Below the pieces are notes generated by a model. The model did not search any database and was not told where the DNA came from. It saw only the letters and a list, made by a program, of their open reading frames with translations. A stretch of 64,000 bases of DNA from AP-15 sp963712825. Its GTDB lineage: Bacteria; Pseudomonadota; Alphaproteobacteria; ATCC43930; CGMCC-115725. Location: assembly GCA_963712825.1 (NCBI GenBank), contig CAVQJP010000016.1:434001-498000 (forward strand). Reading direction: 5' to 3'. Shown here one piece after another: positions 42,317 to 50,772 of the stretch; the first letter of the stretch is position 1, and each line of letters opens with the position of its first letter. The translations under genes were made by a program, and so were the position numbers.

Positions 42317-43621
42317 CTACCACAGCATTTCCTGCAAATTGGACAAGGGCGGGATCATGGTGTCGGGAACCGGCAGCATTTCCTGGTTCCAGTCTTCCCA
42401 AAGGCGGCGCAATTCGGCGAGCAGATCCGGGCGCTTGCGCGCCATGTCGCCGCGCTCGCGCGGGTCCCAGCCGAGGTTGAACAGAAATTCCCGGTCCCGG
42501 ACCTTGAGGTATTTCCAGTCGCCGCGGCGGACCGCCCGCTGGTTGCGGTTCGCCATTCGCCAGTAGAGGGTGCGCTCGCCGGCCGCTGCCCGGCCGGTCA
42601 GCACCGGCAGCAGATCCCGCCCGTCGAGCGGGTGGGCGGCATCGGCCGCCACACCGGCGGCGGCGAGGCAGCTCGCGCTCAAATCCATCGTGATGGACAC
42701 CTGCTCGGTCACCTTGCCCGCTTCGACATGCCCCGGCCACCAGACGATCTGCGGCACCCGCAGGCCGCCCTCCAAGAGGTCCCATTTGCGGCCGACAAAG
42801 GGCCAGATGTTCGAATACCGCTCGCCGCCATTGTCGCTGGTGAACAGCACCAGCGTGTCCTCACGAGAGCGCCGGACCGCGTCGATAACCCGGCCGATCC
42901 CGGCATCGAGAATCTGCATCATCTCGCCATAGATGCGCGGGCTGCCGCCTTCCATGATTTCCGCCCGATCAAGCTCGCGCTCGCGCGCCGCCGTCTCGAC
43001 CGAGGGCGCCGACCACGGCCAATGCGGCGCGTTGTAATGCAGGCTGAGGAAATAGGGGGCGGACCCGGCGGCAGCGGCTTCGACAAACGCGGCGGCGCGC
43101 TCGCTCAACAGGTCGGTGACGTAGCCGGCCCGCTCGACCGGCAATTCGCCTTCGTACAGATCGGGCTCGCCGTTCTCCCCCTTATGCGTGTAGTACCCGG
43201 TGTAGCCGCCCATGATGCCAAAGAATTCGTCGTAGCCGCTCTTCAACGGGCCGTATTTCGGCAAGAACCCGAGATGCCATTTGCCCAGAAGCGCGGTGCG
43301 GTAGCCGGCCCCCCGCAGCAGCGCCGGCAGGGTCGGAAAGCCCGGCGGAATGCCCATTTCGGGCTCGTCGCGGTTGGCCGGGCGCAGCGGCTCGACAAGA
43401 CCGAGCTTCAGGCGGTACTGGTAGCGCCCGGTGATCATCGCGACCCGCGTGTTGGTGCATAAGGGCGCGTTGGCGTAGGCCTGGGTAAACCGGACCCCCT
43501 CGCCGGCAAGCCGGTCGAGCGCCGGGGTGCGGTAGCCGGCCTGCCCGGTGCAGCCGAGATCGGCATAGCCGCAATCGTCGACGACAATAAAAATAATGTT
43601 TGGGCGATCCGGGCTGGTCAT
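42317..43621 (-). CDS. Sulfatase family protein
   Basis: 434 residues. Metal ligands are in FIVVDDCGYADLGC (11-24), the lysine-histidine pair in LGKWHLGF, and TSDNGG near 265. The formylglycine site is Cys55 in LCTNTRVAMITGRYQYR. The sequence C-T-N-T-R differs from the consensus C-x-P-x-R, with Asn in place of Pro. The C-terminal LEGGLRVPQIVWWPG is canonical. The substrate is unknown, and no maturation enzyme is adjacent. Leftward, divergent from the cyanase gene. Confidence 0.88.
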   Translation of the reverse strand: MTSPDRPNIIFIVVDDCGYADLGCTGQAGYRTPALDRLAGEGVRFTQAYANAPLCTNTRVAMITGRYQYRLKLGLVEPLRPANRDEPEMGIPPGFPTLPALLRGAGYRTALLGKWHLGFLPKYGPLKSGYDEFFGIMGGYTGYYTHKGENGEPDLYEGELPVERAGYVTDLLSERAAAFVEAAAAGSAPYFLSLHYNAPHWPWSAPSVETAARERELDRAEIMEGGSPRIYGEMMQILDAGIGRVIDAVRRSREDTLVLFTSDNGGERYSNIWPFVGRKWDLLEGGLRVPQIVWWPGHVEAGKVTEQVSITMDLSASCLAAAGVAADAAHPLDGRDLLPVLTGRAAAGERTLYWRMANRNQRAVRRGDWKYLKVRDREFLFNLGWDPRERGDMARKRPDLLAELRRLWEDWNQEMLPVPDTMIPPLSNLQEMLW

Positions 43622-43833
43622 GACGAGGCTCCTCGGAAATTGTCGGCGTCGGTTCGCGGAATTGTCCGAATTCGGCCGTGCGCGTCCGCACCAAAGCGCC
43701 GAGCGGGCTGAACTTCGCGGGCTGAGATCACACGGGCGGAAATTAGACTATAGCGGAGATTGCAGAGGCGGTGGCTGGATTGGCATGCCGGTTGCTCGGT
43801 TGCGAGGATAACCCGAACCCGATGGAGGCGCCG

Positions 43834-44280
43834 ATGACCCGTGACGAGCTGACCCAAAAGATTATCGCGATCAAGCGCGCCAAGGGGCTGAGCTGGAAGA
43901 CGGTCGTCGCCGAGATCGGCGGCGGCTCGGCGGTCTATCTGACCGCGGCGATGATGGGCCAGATGAAATTGCGCCCCGAGCAGGCCGAGCGCGCCGCCGC
44001 GCTCTTCGGTCTCGACGCCGACGAGCAGGCGCTGCTGCAGCAGATCCCGTATCGCGGCTCGCTGCCGACCCCGGTGCCGACCGACCCGTTGATCTACCGC
44101 TTTTACGAATTGGTGCAGGTCTACGGCACGACCTGGAAGGAATTGATCCAGGACGAGTTCGGCGACGGCATCATGAGCGCCATTGATTTCGACATGGCGA
44201 TCGAGCGCCAGCCCGACCAAAAGGGCGACCGCGTCAAGCTGACGCTGAGCGGCAAATTTCTTCCCTACAAGGAATATTGA
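43834..44280 (+). CDS. cynS: Cyanate hydratase (cyanase)
   Basis: 148 residues. Converts cyanate and bicarbonate to ammonia and CO2. The catalytic triad Arg89, Glu92 and Ser115 lies in YRFYELVQVYG and GDGIMSAIDFDM (equivalent to 96, 99 and 122 of E. coli). The N-terminal helical domain runs to about 75, with IKRAKGLSWKTVVAEIGGGS. The chosen start ATG 43834 has GGAGG; an ATG four codons upstream is less likely. No cynR or transporter gene is present, so its regulation is unclear. Confidence 0.95.
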   Translation: MTRDELTQKIIAIKRAKGLSWKTVVAEIGGGSAVYLTAAMMGQMKLRPEQAERAAALFGLDADEQALLQQIPYRGSLPTPVPTDPLIYRFYELVQVYGTTWKELIQDEFGDGIMSAIDFDMAIERQPDQKGDRVKLTLSGKFLPYKEY

Positions 44281-44556
44281 GGCGCTTCTCGCGGGCAACC
44301 GCCATGCCGCAGTCGTACCGGCGCTGCGCTGCCGTTGGCGAAGAACACGCAATTGCCGCATTCGCATCGTACTTTGGGAGCCGGTGCTGCTGGTGACGGC
44401 GGAAGTTTTGGATGCCGCGCCTACCCCGAGGCCAATTGCCCGCATCGGTCGCAAATCATCGGCCCACCCAGCTTTCGACTGAGGGACCGAAAATCGGCCT
44501 TGCACACCGGTCCATGCATCTCGATCTTACTTCTGTCTTACCCCGAGGGCTTGCCG

Positions 44557-44838
44557 ATGCCAGCCGCTGAAAAGCAGACGACCACAGTGTCAACCAAGGG
44601 CCAAGTCATCCTGCCCAAGGCGATACGGCAGCGTCGGAATTGGGCAGCGGGCACGCGCCTCGTGGTGGAAGAGACACCCGAGGGCGTGCTGCTGAAGCCG
44701 GCGCCGGTCTTGGCGCCGACGCGGCCGGAGGATGTAGCCGGAATGCTTGCCTATCGCGGGCCGCCCAAGACGCTGGAAGAGATGGACGCGGCCATAACTG
44801 CCGAAATAATGCAGCGCCGTGCTCGCGGTCGACACTAA
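44557..44838 (+). CDS. AbrB/MazE-type antitoxin
   Basis: 93 residues. The AbrB fold is TTTVSTKGQVILPKAIRQR (8-26), then GTRLVVEETPEGVLLKP. The C-terminal DVAGMLAYRGPPKTLEEMDA is the usual toxin-binding tail. It binds its own promoter as a dimer in other systems. Overlaps the PIN toxin gene by 20 bases. GAGGG site upstream. Confidence 0.85.
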   Translation: MPAAEKQTTTVSTKGQVILPKAIRQRRNWAAGTRLVVEETPEGVLLKPAPVLAPTRPEDVAGMLAYRGPPKTLEEMDAAITAEIMQRRARGRH

Positions 44839-45208
44839 TATCATCGTCTGCTATCTGACCGCCGACCACCCGGAGCAGTTCGCACAAGTGAGCGTGCTGA
44901 TCAACGGCGAGGATGTGTATATCTGCACGACCGTCCTGCTCGAAACCGAGTGGGTGCTGCGGCGCGGTTATCGGTTCAGCCGCGATCGCGTCATTGCCGC
45001 GCTGATTGCCTTCGCGGGACTCCCGCGCGTCATGTTGGAGGACCCGGCCTCAGTCGCCAAGGCATTGGATTGGACGCAGAACGGGATGGATTTCGCCGAC
45101 GCATTGCATCTGGCCAAGGCATCCGGCTGCGAAACCTTTATCAGCTTCGACCGGCGTTTGGCCGCCACGGCGAATGCCGTAAGCGAGGTGAAGGTCCGGT
45201 CGCCCTGA
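44819..45208 (+). CDS. PIN-domain toxin (VapC-type ribonuclease)
   Basis: 129 residues. PIN-domain acidic residues: Asp5 in VDTNIIV, Glu42/44 in LETEW, Asp94 in DFADALHLAKA and Asp111 in SFDRRLA. Probable Mg-dependent RNase. The start is GTG 44819 (MLAVDTN), overlapping the antitoxin gene; a more distal ATG would remove Asp5. Confidence 0.85.
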   Translation: MLAVDTNIIVCYLTADHPEQFAQVSVLINGEDVYICTTVLLETEWVLRRGYRFSRDRVIAALIAFAGLPRVMLEDPASVAKALDWTQNGMDFADALHLAKASGCETFISFDRRLAATANAVSEVKVRSP

Positions 45209-45604
45209 TCGATGGGGAGAACTGGCTGAGCCCGTGGGAATCGACCAACGGACGACCGGCCGGCTCGCTTCCCGGTCGCGAAACGGGCGCCAGAGGCGGA
45301 CGAGCTGCGGATCGTGAAACTGATGATCGAGGAGTTCCGTCGAGCGGGCGCGGAAATTCGAAAATGGCGAAAAACCGAGCCTCAAAAACGGCGAACTTAC
45401 GCGGTCGATTTCCAATTCCCGATTGGGCCGCCAAAATTCCCGTCGCCGATGCGTGGGGATTTCGCTCACGTCCTTTATTTTGCTCGTTATTTCTTGCAGC
45501 ATGGAGGGGCCGAATCCAAGAAAACCCGCTTCGACGGGAAAAACCGGGAAAGGCGGCCGCGCCGCGGCGGTTGACAAACGCGGCGGCTGGGGGTAGGCCC
45601 GCCG
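45209..45604. other. Interval with no supported gene
   Basis: 396 bases downstream of the toxin gene. Frames such as 45314-45574 lack ribosome sites and protein character. The last part is taken up by the riboswitch beginning near 45605. Nothing else is recognised. Confidence 0.4.
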
Positions 45605-45728
45605 GGATTGGGGAGTAGCTTCCGCCCACGTCGGGCGGGACCGTGTCAACAGGCTCGCGCTGCGGCGCGTGGCACGGTCGGCAGAGGCTCAAGGCTTGGG
45701 CCCGGTCCTCTGCTTGGCGAGACCAGTG
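45605..45728 (+). promoter_or_regulatory. yybP-ykoY manganese riboswitch
   Basis: The conserved 5' element GGGGAGTAG is at 45610-45618 and the matching 3' element GCGAGACC at 45717-45724. Between them are hairpins CCGCCC-ACGT-CGGGCGGG, the pair CCGTGTCAACAGGC/GCGTGGCACGG and CAGAGGCTCAAGGCTTGGGC with a matching CTCTG. This layout is that of the yybP-ykoY class, which senses Mn2+. It lies 66 bases upstream of mntP, as in other bacteria. A following stem CAGTGCG (45724-45730) with CGCACTG (45763-45769) overlaps the riboswitch's last bases and could be the expression platform. Confidence 0.88.
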
Positions 45729-45793
45729 CGCGCCCGCGGCTGTTCCGGCCGGCTGCGGAGGCCGCACTGTGCTCGCCCGGTGAAGCCCCCCCA

Positions 45794-46342
45794 ATGAACC
45801 CGATCGCGATCGTCGTCATTGCCTTCAGCATGTCGGCCGATGCCTTTGCCGCGGCGCTCGGCAAAGGGGCGGCGCTCGACCGGCCGCCTTTGGGCGAGGC
45901 GCTGCGCTGCGGCCTGATCTTCGGTCTGGTCGAGATGGCGATGCCGGTCGCCGGCTGGGCCGCGGGTGCGGCCGCCAGCGCTTCGATCGGGGCAGTCGGC
46001 AGCTGGGTCGCCTTTGCCGTGCTCGCGGCGATCGGCGTCAAGATGGTCCATGACGGCTGGCGCCGCGCCGCCGACGCGGAAAAGCCGCGGCGGCACTCGA
46101 CCCGGCTCCTGGTGCTGACCGCGGTCGGCACCAGCATCGACGCCTTGGCGGTGGGCGCCAGCCTGGCGTTGCTCGGTTTCGCGATCGTGGCACCCGCGCT
46201 TGCGATCGGGCTCGCGACCTTTGTCATGACCACGCTCGGCATCGTGCTCGGCCGGGTGCTGGGCGCACGCTGCGGACGCCTCGCCGAGATCCTGGGCGGC
46301 CTCGGGCTGATCGCGGTCGGCGTCAAAATCCTGACCGGCTAG
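45794..46342 (+). CDS. mntP: Putative manganese efflux pump MntP
   Basis: 182 residues with six membrane spans. Conserved motifs are FSMSADAFAAALGKG (12-26), with the acidic residue in span 1, and TAVGTSIDALAVGASLALL in span 4. The protein exports Mn2+ in E. coli and other species. It has no strong Shine-Dalgarno (CCCCCCC precedes the ATG), which suits control by the upstream riboswitch. Solitary gene. Confidence 0.92.
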   Translation: MNPIAIVVIAFSMSADAFAAALGKGAALDRPPLGEALRCGLIFGLVEMAMPVAGWAAGAAASASIGAVGSWVAFAVLAAIGVKMVHDGWRRAADAEKPRRHSTRLLVLTAVGTSIDALAVGASLALLGFAIVAPALAIGLATFVMTTLGIVLGRVLGARCGRLAEILGGLGLIAVGVKILTG

Positions 46343-46566
46343 CCGAGGACGGGCGGTCGGTGAAACGCCCCCGCGGGGACAACCCTTCAGTGCCCGGTCC
46401 TTTATCGCCGTCGGGATCGACCCAACATCCCTTTCCGTCGAGCCGATCGGCGGCGCGCAACACTGTCGCGGCGAATTGTCGTAGCTCCCTCGACAGGGGG
46501 TTGCCTACCTGGGAGAAGCGAGGGACGCGGATTGCCGCTGTCGCCTGCGCCGGATATTCATTTTTG

Positions 46567-49500
46567 ATGAACGATTTGTCACTCTCGTTCGGGATCGCTT
46601 TTGCCGATCTCTACAGCCGCGACGGCCTGGTGCGCGTCGACCGCGCGTTTGTCGCTGATCTCGCGGCGGCCGATGTCGGGCTGCACGACCGGCTGATGAC
46701 GGCGCGGCGCGATCCCGACGCGCTCGCTCATGCCGGGGAATCGGATCTGCTGGTCGATCTCGCGCCGCATGTCGAGGATTTCCTTGGCGATCTCTTTGGG
46801 ATCACCGCCGAAGCGCGCGCATTGCAGGCACGCCACCAGCGGTTGGCGCCGCTCTACTCGGTCAAGCGGCTCTTCGTGCAGCGCCGCGCGGTGAAAGGGG
46901 TGAGCACGGAGAGCGCCGCGGCGCTCGACGGACCCGCCCTCGCCGCGGAGCTCGACGCGCTGACCGGCGGCGGCCCGGCGGAGAGCCTCCGGGAGTGGGA
47001 GCGGGACTACGCCGAGCACGTCGCGCGCTGGCTCGACGACGAGGCCGCCAATGCCGCCGCACTCGATGTCGCGCAGCGCTATGCCGCCTGGGCCACCTTG
47101 TCGCCCGCCGGTCGCGAGAAACACCGGCGCGGAGTTTTGTTTAAGGTGCCGCATCGGCTCGACATGCACCATCTGGTGCCGGTCGAGACCATCGAGTGCG
47201 ACGGCGTCACGATGCTGCGCCTGCCCGAGGATGACTGGCGGCACCGCGAAGGGTTTGCGCTGACCGACCAGGGCACCGATCTGACGGGTGCGCTCGACCA
47301 GGCGAATTACTGCATCTGGTGCCACAACCAGGGCAAGGACAGCTGCTCGAAGGGGCTCAGGGAAAAGGACGGCGCGTTCAAAAAGAGCGTCTTCGGGGTC
47401 ACCCTCGCCGGCTGCCCGCTCGAAGAAAAAATCTCGGAGATGAACCTCGTCAAGGCGCGCGGCTACAGCCTCGGCGCGCTCGCCATCGTCGCGGTCGACA
47501 ACCCGATCTGCGCTGCCACCGGCCACCGCATCTGCAACGACTGCATGAAAGCGTGCATCTATCAGCGCCAGGAGCCGGTCGACATCCCGCAGGTCGAGAC
47601 CCGCACCCTGAAGGACGTCCTTGGCCTGCCCTGGGGCTTCGAAATCTATTCGCTCTTAACGCGATGGAACCCGCTCAACATCCGGCGTCCGCTGCCGCGC
47701 CCCGAGACCGGGAAAAAGGTGCTCGTCGTCGGTCTCGGCCCGGCCGGGTTCACCCTCGCCCATCACCTTGTCAATGACGGCCATTTCGTCGCCGCGGTCG
47801 ACGGGTTGAAGATCGAGCCGTTGCCGGCCGAAATCTCCGGGGTCGCCGTCGACGGCAGCCGCGCGCCGTTCGCGCCGATCCATGATGCAGCGAGCCTGGT
47901 CGAGGGTCTCGGCGACCGGGTCATGGCCGGCTTTGGCGGCGTCGCCGAATACGGCATCACGGTGCGCTGGGACAAGAATTTCTTGAAGATCGTGCGCCTC
48001 CTGCTCGAACGCCGCGCCCAGTTCGCGATGTATGGCGGGGTGCGGTTTGGCGGCACGATCACGATCGACAGCGCGTTCGATCTGGGTTTCGACCACGTCG
48101 CCTTGTGCGCCGGGGCGGGCCGGCCGACGGTGATCCCGATGCCGAACAATCTGGCGCCGGGGGTCAGGCAAGCCTCCGATTTCCTGATGGCGTTGCAATT
48201 GACCGGGGCTGCCAAGACCCACAGCATCGCCAATTTGAGCGTGCGCCTGCCGGTGGTCGTGATCGGCGGCGGGCTGACCGCGATCGACACCGCGACCGAG
48301 TCGCTCGCCTATTATCCGGTGCAGGTCGAGAAGTTCCTGTCGCGCTACGAGGCCCTGGTCGTCGAGCGCGGCGAGGAGACGGTGCGGGGCGAGTGGAACG
48401 CCGCCGAGCGCGAGGCCGCCGCCGAATTCATCGCCCATGGCCGCGCCTTGCATGCGGAGCGCGACGCCGCCCGCCGCGAGGGGCGCGCGCCGCGGCTCGC
48501 CGAACTGCTGAACGAGTGGGGCGGGGTGACGATCGCCTATCGCCGTCGCCTCGTCGATGCGCCGAGCTACACCCTTAACCACGAGGAGGTGGCAAAGGCG
48601 ATGGAGGAGGGCATTCGCTTTGCCGAATTGCTGACCCCGGTCGAGGTCGAGGTCGGGGTGTTCGGCCAGGCAGCGGCGCTCAAGCTGACCCGGCATCGTG
48701 CGGAAGAGGTCGGCGGCACCGCGCCGGCGCTCGACCAGGGACCGGGCGAGACCGTGGTGTTGCCGGCGCGCACGATCTTGGTGGCGGCGGGGACCCAGCC
48801 CAACACGGTGCTCGCCCGCGAGGACCCGGACAATGTCGTGCTCGACGGCCGCTATTTTCAGGCGCTCGACGAGGACGGCGACCCGGCCGTCCCGGAGCGG
48901 GTGGCAAAGCCGGGCGCGGTGCGGGTGCTGACCCATCTGCGTCCCGACGGCCGCGCCGTCAGCTTCTTCGGCGACCTGCATCCGAGCTTTTCGGGGAATG
49001 TCGTCAAGGCGATGGGGGGCGCCACCTTGGGCTACCCGGTGGTCAGCCGCATCCTGGCGCGCCGCGAGGCCGCGGCGCCGTCGCCGGAGGAGCTGCGGGT
49101 GCTGCTCGACGACGGGTTGCGCGCGCGGGTGCACGAGGTCATTCGCCTCACGCCCAAAATCCTCGAAATCGTGGTCAAGGCGCCGATCGCGGCGCGCGCC
49201 TTCAAGCCCGGCCAGTTCTACCGGCTGCAGAATTACGAAACCCTCGCGCCGCGGGTCGACGGCACGACCCTGGCGATGGAGGGGCTGGCGCTGACCGGCG
49301 CCGGGGTCGATCGCGAACGGGGCCTATTGTCGACGATCGTTCTTGAAATGGGCGGCTCGTCCGACCTGTGTGCATTATTACGCCCCGGCGAGCCGGTGAT
49401 CCTGATGGGGCCGACCGGGACCCCGACCGAAACCCCCGCGGGCGAGACGGTGTTGCTGGTCGGCGGCGGGCTCGGCAACGCGGTGCTGTTCTCGATCGCC

Positions 49501-50097
49501 GCGGCATTGCGGGCGCAGGGCTCGCGCGTCCTTTATTTCGCCGGCTACAAGACCATCGCCGACCGCTACAAGGTCGAGGACATCGAACGCGCCGCCGACA
49601 GCGTCGTGTGGTGCTGCGACGAGGCGCCGGGCTTCGCCTCGGGACGGCCGCAGGACCGGGCTTTTGTCGGCAACATCGTCGAGGCGATCGCCGCCTACGG
49701 CGCCGGCGATCTCGGGCCGACCGAAATCCCGCTGTCGGAGGTCGACCGGATCATCGCGATCGGCTCGGACGGCATGATGAACGCGGTCGCCGCGGCGCGC
49801 CGGGCGCGGCTCAAGCGCTATTTCCGGCCCGGCCATCGCGCGATCGCGTCGATCAACTCGCCGATGCAGTGCATGATGAAGGAGATCTGCGCCCAATGCC
49901 TGCAGCGCCATTATGATCCGGCGACCGGCACCGAGACCGTCGTCTTCTCCTGCTTCAACCAGGACCAGGAGATGGATCAGGTCGACTTCGCGGCATTGCA
50001 CCGCCGCCTGTCGCAAAACGGCGCCCAGGAAAAGCTGACCAAGCTGTGGATCGACCGCTGCCTACACCACCTCGGCGAGCGCCCCGCACCTCCGTAG
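46567..50097 (+). CDS. Large FAD/NAD and iron-sulfur oxidoreductase, GltD-like and PyrK-like fusion
   Basis: 1176 residues. Cysteines C249, C252, C260 and again C315, C323, C326, C330 (CIWCHNQG, ICNDCMKAC) look like iron-sulfur ligands of the GltD/DPD-type N-terminal domain. A FAD Rossmann motif KVLVVGLGPAGF is at about 384-395. The C-terminal third is an FNR-like unit with PGQFYRLQNYE and the NAD motif LLVGGGLGNAVLF (959-975). The final CMMKEICAQC (1102-1111) with C1129 matches a PyrK-type 2Fe-2S site. The start at ATG 46567 has only a weak ribosome site. The substrate or electron partner is unknown; no dihydropyrimidine or glutamate synthase subunit gene is adjacent. Confidence 0.8.
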   Translation: MNDLSLSFGIAFADLYSRDGLVRVDRAFVADLAAADVGLHDRLMTARRDPDALAHAGESDLLVDLAPHVEDFLGDLFGITAEARALQARHQRLAPLYSVKRLFVQRRAVKGVSTESAAALDGPALAAELDALTGGGPAESLREWERDYAEHVARWLDDEAANAAALDVAQRYAAWATLSPAGREKHRRGVLFKVPHRLDMHHLVPVETIECDGVTMLRLPEDDWRHREGFALTDQGTDLTGALDQANYCIWCHNQGKDSCSKGLREKDGAFKKSVFGVTLAGCPLEEKISEMNLVKARGYSLGALAIVAVDNPICAATGHRICNDCMKACIYQRQEPVDIPQVETRTLKDVLGLPWGFEIYSLLTRWNPLNIRRPLPRPETGKKVLVVGLGPAGFTLAHHLVNDGHFVAAVDGLKIEPLPAEISGVAVDGSRAPFAPIHDAASLVEGLGDRVMAGFGGVAEYGITVRWDKNFLKIVRLLLERRAQFAMYGGVRFGGTITIDSAFDLGFDHVALCAGAGRPTVIPMPNNLAPGVRQASDFLMALQLTGAAKTHSIANLSVRLPVVVIGGGLTAIDTATESLAYYPVQVEKFLSRYEALVVERGEETVRGEWNAAEREAAAEFIAHGRALHAERDAARREGRAPRLAELLNEWGGVTIAYRRRLVDAPSYTLNHEEVAKAMEEGIRFAELLTPVEVEVGVFGQAAALKLTRHRAEEVGGTAPALDQGPGETVVLPARTILVAAGTQPNTVLAREDPDNVVLDGRYFQALDEDGDPAVPERVAKPGAVRVLTHLRPDGRAVSFFGDLHPSFSGNVVKAMGGATLGYPVVSRILARREAAAPSPEELRVLLDDGLRARVHEVIRLTPKILEIVVKAPIAARAFKPGQFYRLQNYETLAPRVDGTTLAMEGLALTGAGVDRERGLLSTIVLEMGGSSDLCALLRPGEPVILMGPTGTPTETPAGETVLLVGGGLGNAVLFSIAAALRAQGSRVLYFAGYKTIADRYKVEDIERAADSVVWCCDEAPGFASGRPQDRAFVGNIVEAIAAYGAGDLGPTEIPLSEVDRIIAIGSDGMMNAVAAARRARLKRYFRPGHRAIASINSPMQCMMKEICAQCLQRHYDPATGTETVVFSCFNQDQEMDQVDFAALHRRLSQNGAQEKLTKLWIDRCLHHLGERPAPP

Positions 50098-50109
50098 TCT
50101 GCTCCTCTG

Positions 50110-50772
50110 ATGGTGAAGCCCTCAATGATGCGGTTTCGCGCGTGGTCGAGAGCATGGGACGAATTGGTTTGGAAACTCCTCGCGCTTGTGTCCTTTGTTG
50201 CATCATTGTCGGGACCACTTGCATACTTCATCCCTTCCCCGAGGGACCTGCCGTCATGGGTAGTTGGTTTACTAGTCTTTGCCGTGTTCTGCTTAGTCTT
50301 CCTTATTTTCCTGGAATTCTCAGCTTACAAACATCACAGAGTGTTCGCCAAGAGTGATGTGGATGGGATAAAAAAATATATGCGCGATTGGATTGAACCT
50401 GGTGGAAGGGTAGCGATCTGGACGCGCGACATGAGTTGGGCACAAAACCGAGAAACCCGAAATCTGTTGACTGAGAAAGCGCAGCGCAGCGAGCTAATCC
50501 TTTGTTTGCCGGAGCTAAATCAGCTCGCTGAGGAATTATCAGAGGCCGGGGCTGAAGTTTGTGCATATGGTTCAAAGCTTCTCGAATCCCCTGCATCGCG
50601 TTTCACCATAGCCTTTTTTGGTAGGGATGGATCTCGGCTCGCGGTTGGACGCGCCGTTGGAGATACCCATGTTATCGATGAGTTTAGTGGCGGCGAGCAT
50701 CCAGCTTTTCACTTAGCCGCAGATCTTGTCAATCTGGTTCGGGCGCTTCGGTTCGGCCGATCCGATGAATAA
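50110..50772 (+). CDS. Two-TM protein with a cytoplasmic PLD-like domain, unknown
   Basis: 220 residues. Two membrane spans (WKLLALVSFVASLSGPLAYF 21-40 and VVGLLVFAVFCLVFLIFLEF 51-70) precede a soluble domain: GRVAIWTRDMSWA (99-111), SELILCLPE (127-135), FTIAFFGRDGSRLAVGRAVG (165-184), VIDEFSGGEHPAF and DLVNLVR. The layout is like a degenerate phospholipase D/HKD fold, but no HKD motif is seen. Clearly AT-rich for the genome. It overlaps the methyltransferase gene by 8 bases. Function not assignable; possibly a sensor or effector in an accessory cassette. Confidence 0.65.
   Translation: MVKPSMMRFRAWSRAWDELVWKLLALVSFVASLSGPLAYFIPSPRDLPSWVVGLLVFAVFCLVFLIFLEFSAYKHHRVFAKSDVDGIKKYMRDWIEPGGRVAIWTRDMSWAQNRETRNLLTEKAQRSELILCLPELNQLAEELSEAGAEVCAYGSKLLESPASRFTIAFFGRDGSRLAVGRAVGDTHVIDEFSGGEHPAFHLAADLVNLVRALRFGRSDE

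Noticed and set aside
45314..45574. Frame MKLMIEEFRRAG before the riboswitch
   Set aside because: No ribosome site, composition unlike a protein, and it runs into the riboswitch region.
46579..47526. Long minus-strand frame opposite the large oxidoreductase gene
   Set aside because: The GC-rich third positions of the real gene keep the antisense frame open; the product has no domain or ribosome site. Similar shadow frames occur opposite most genes here.
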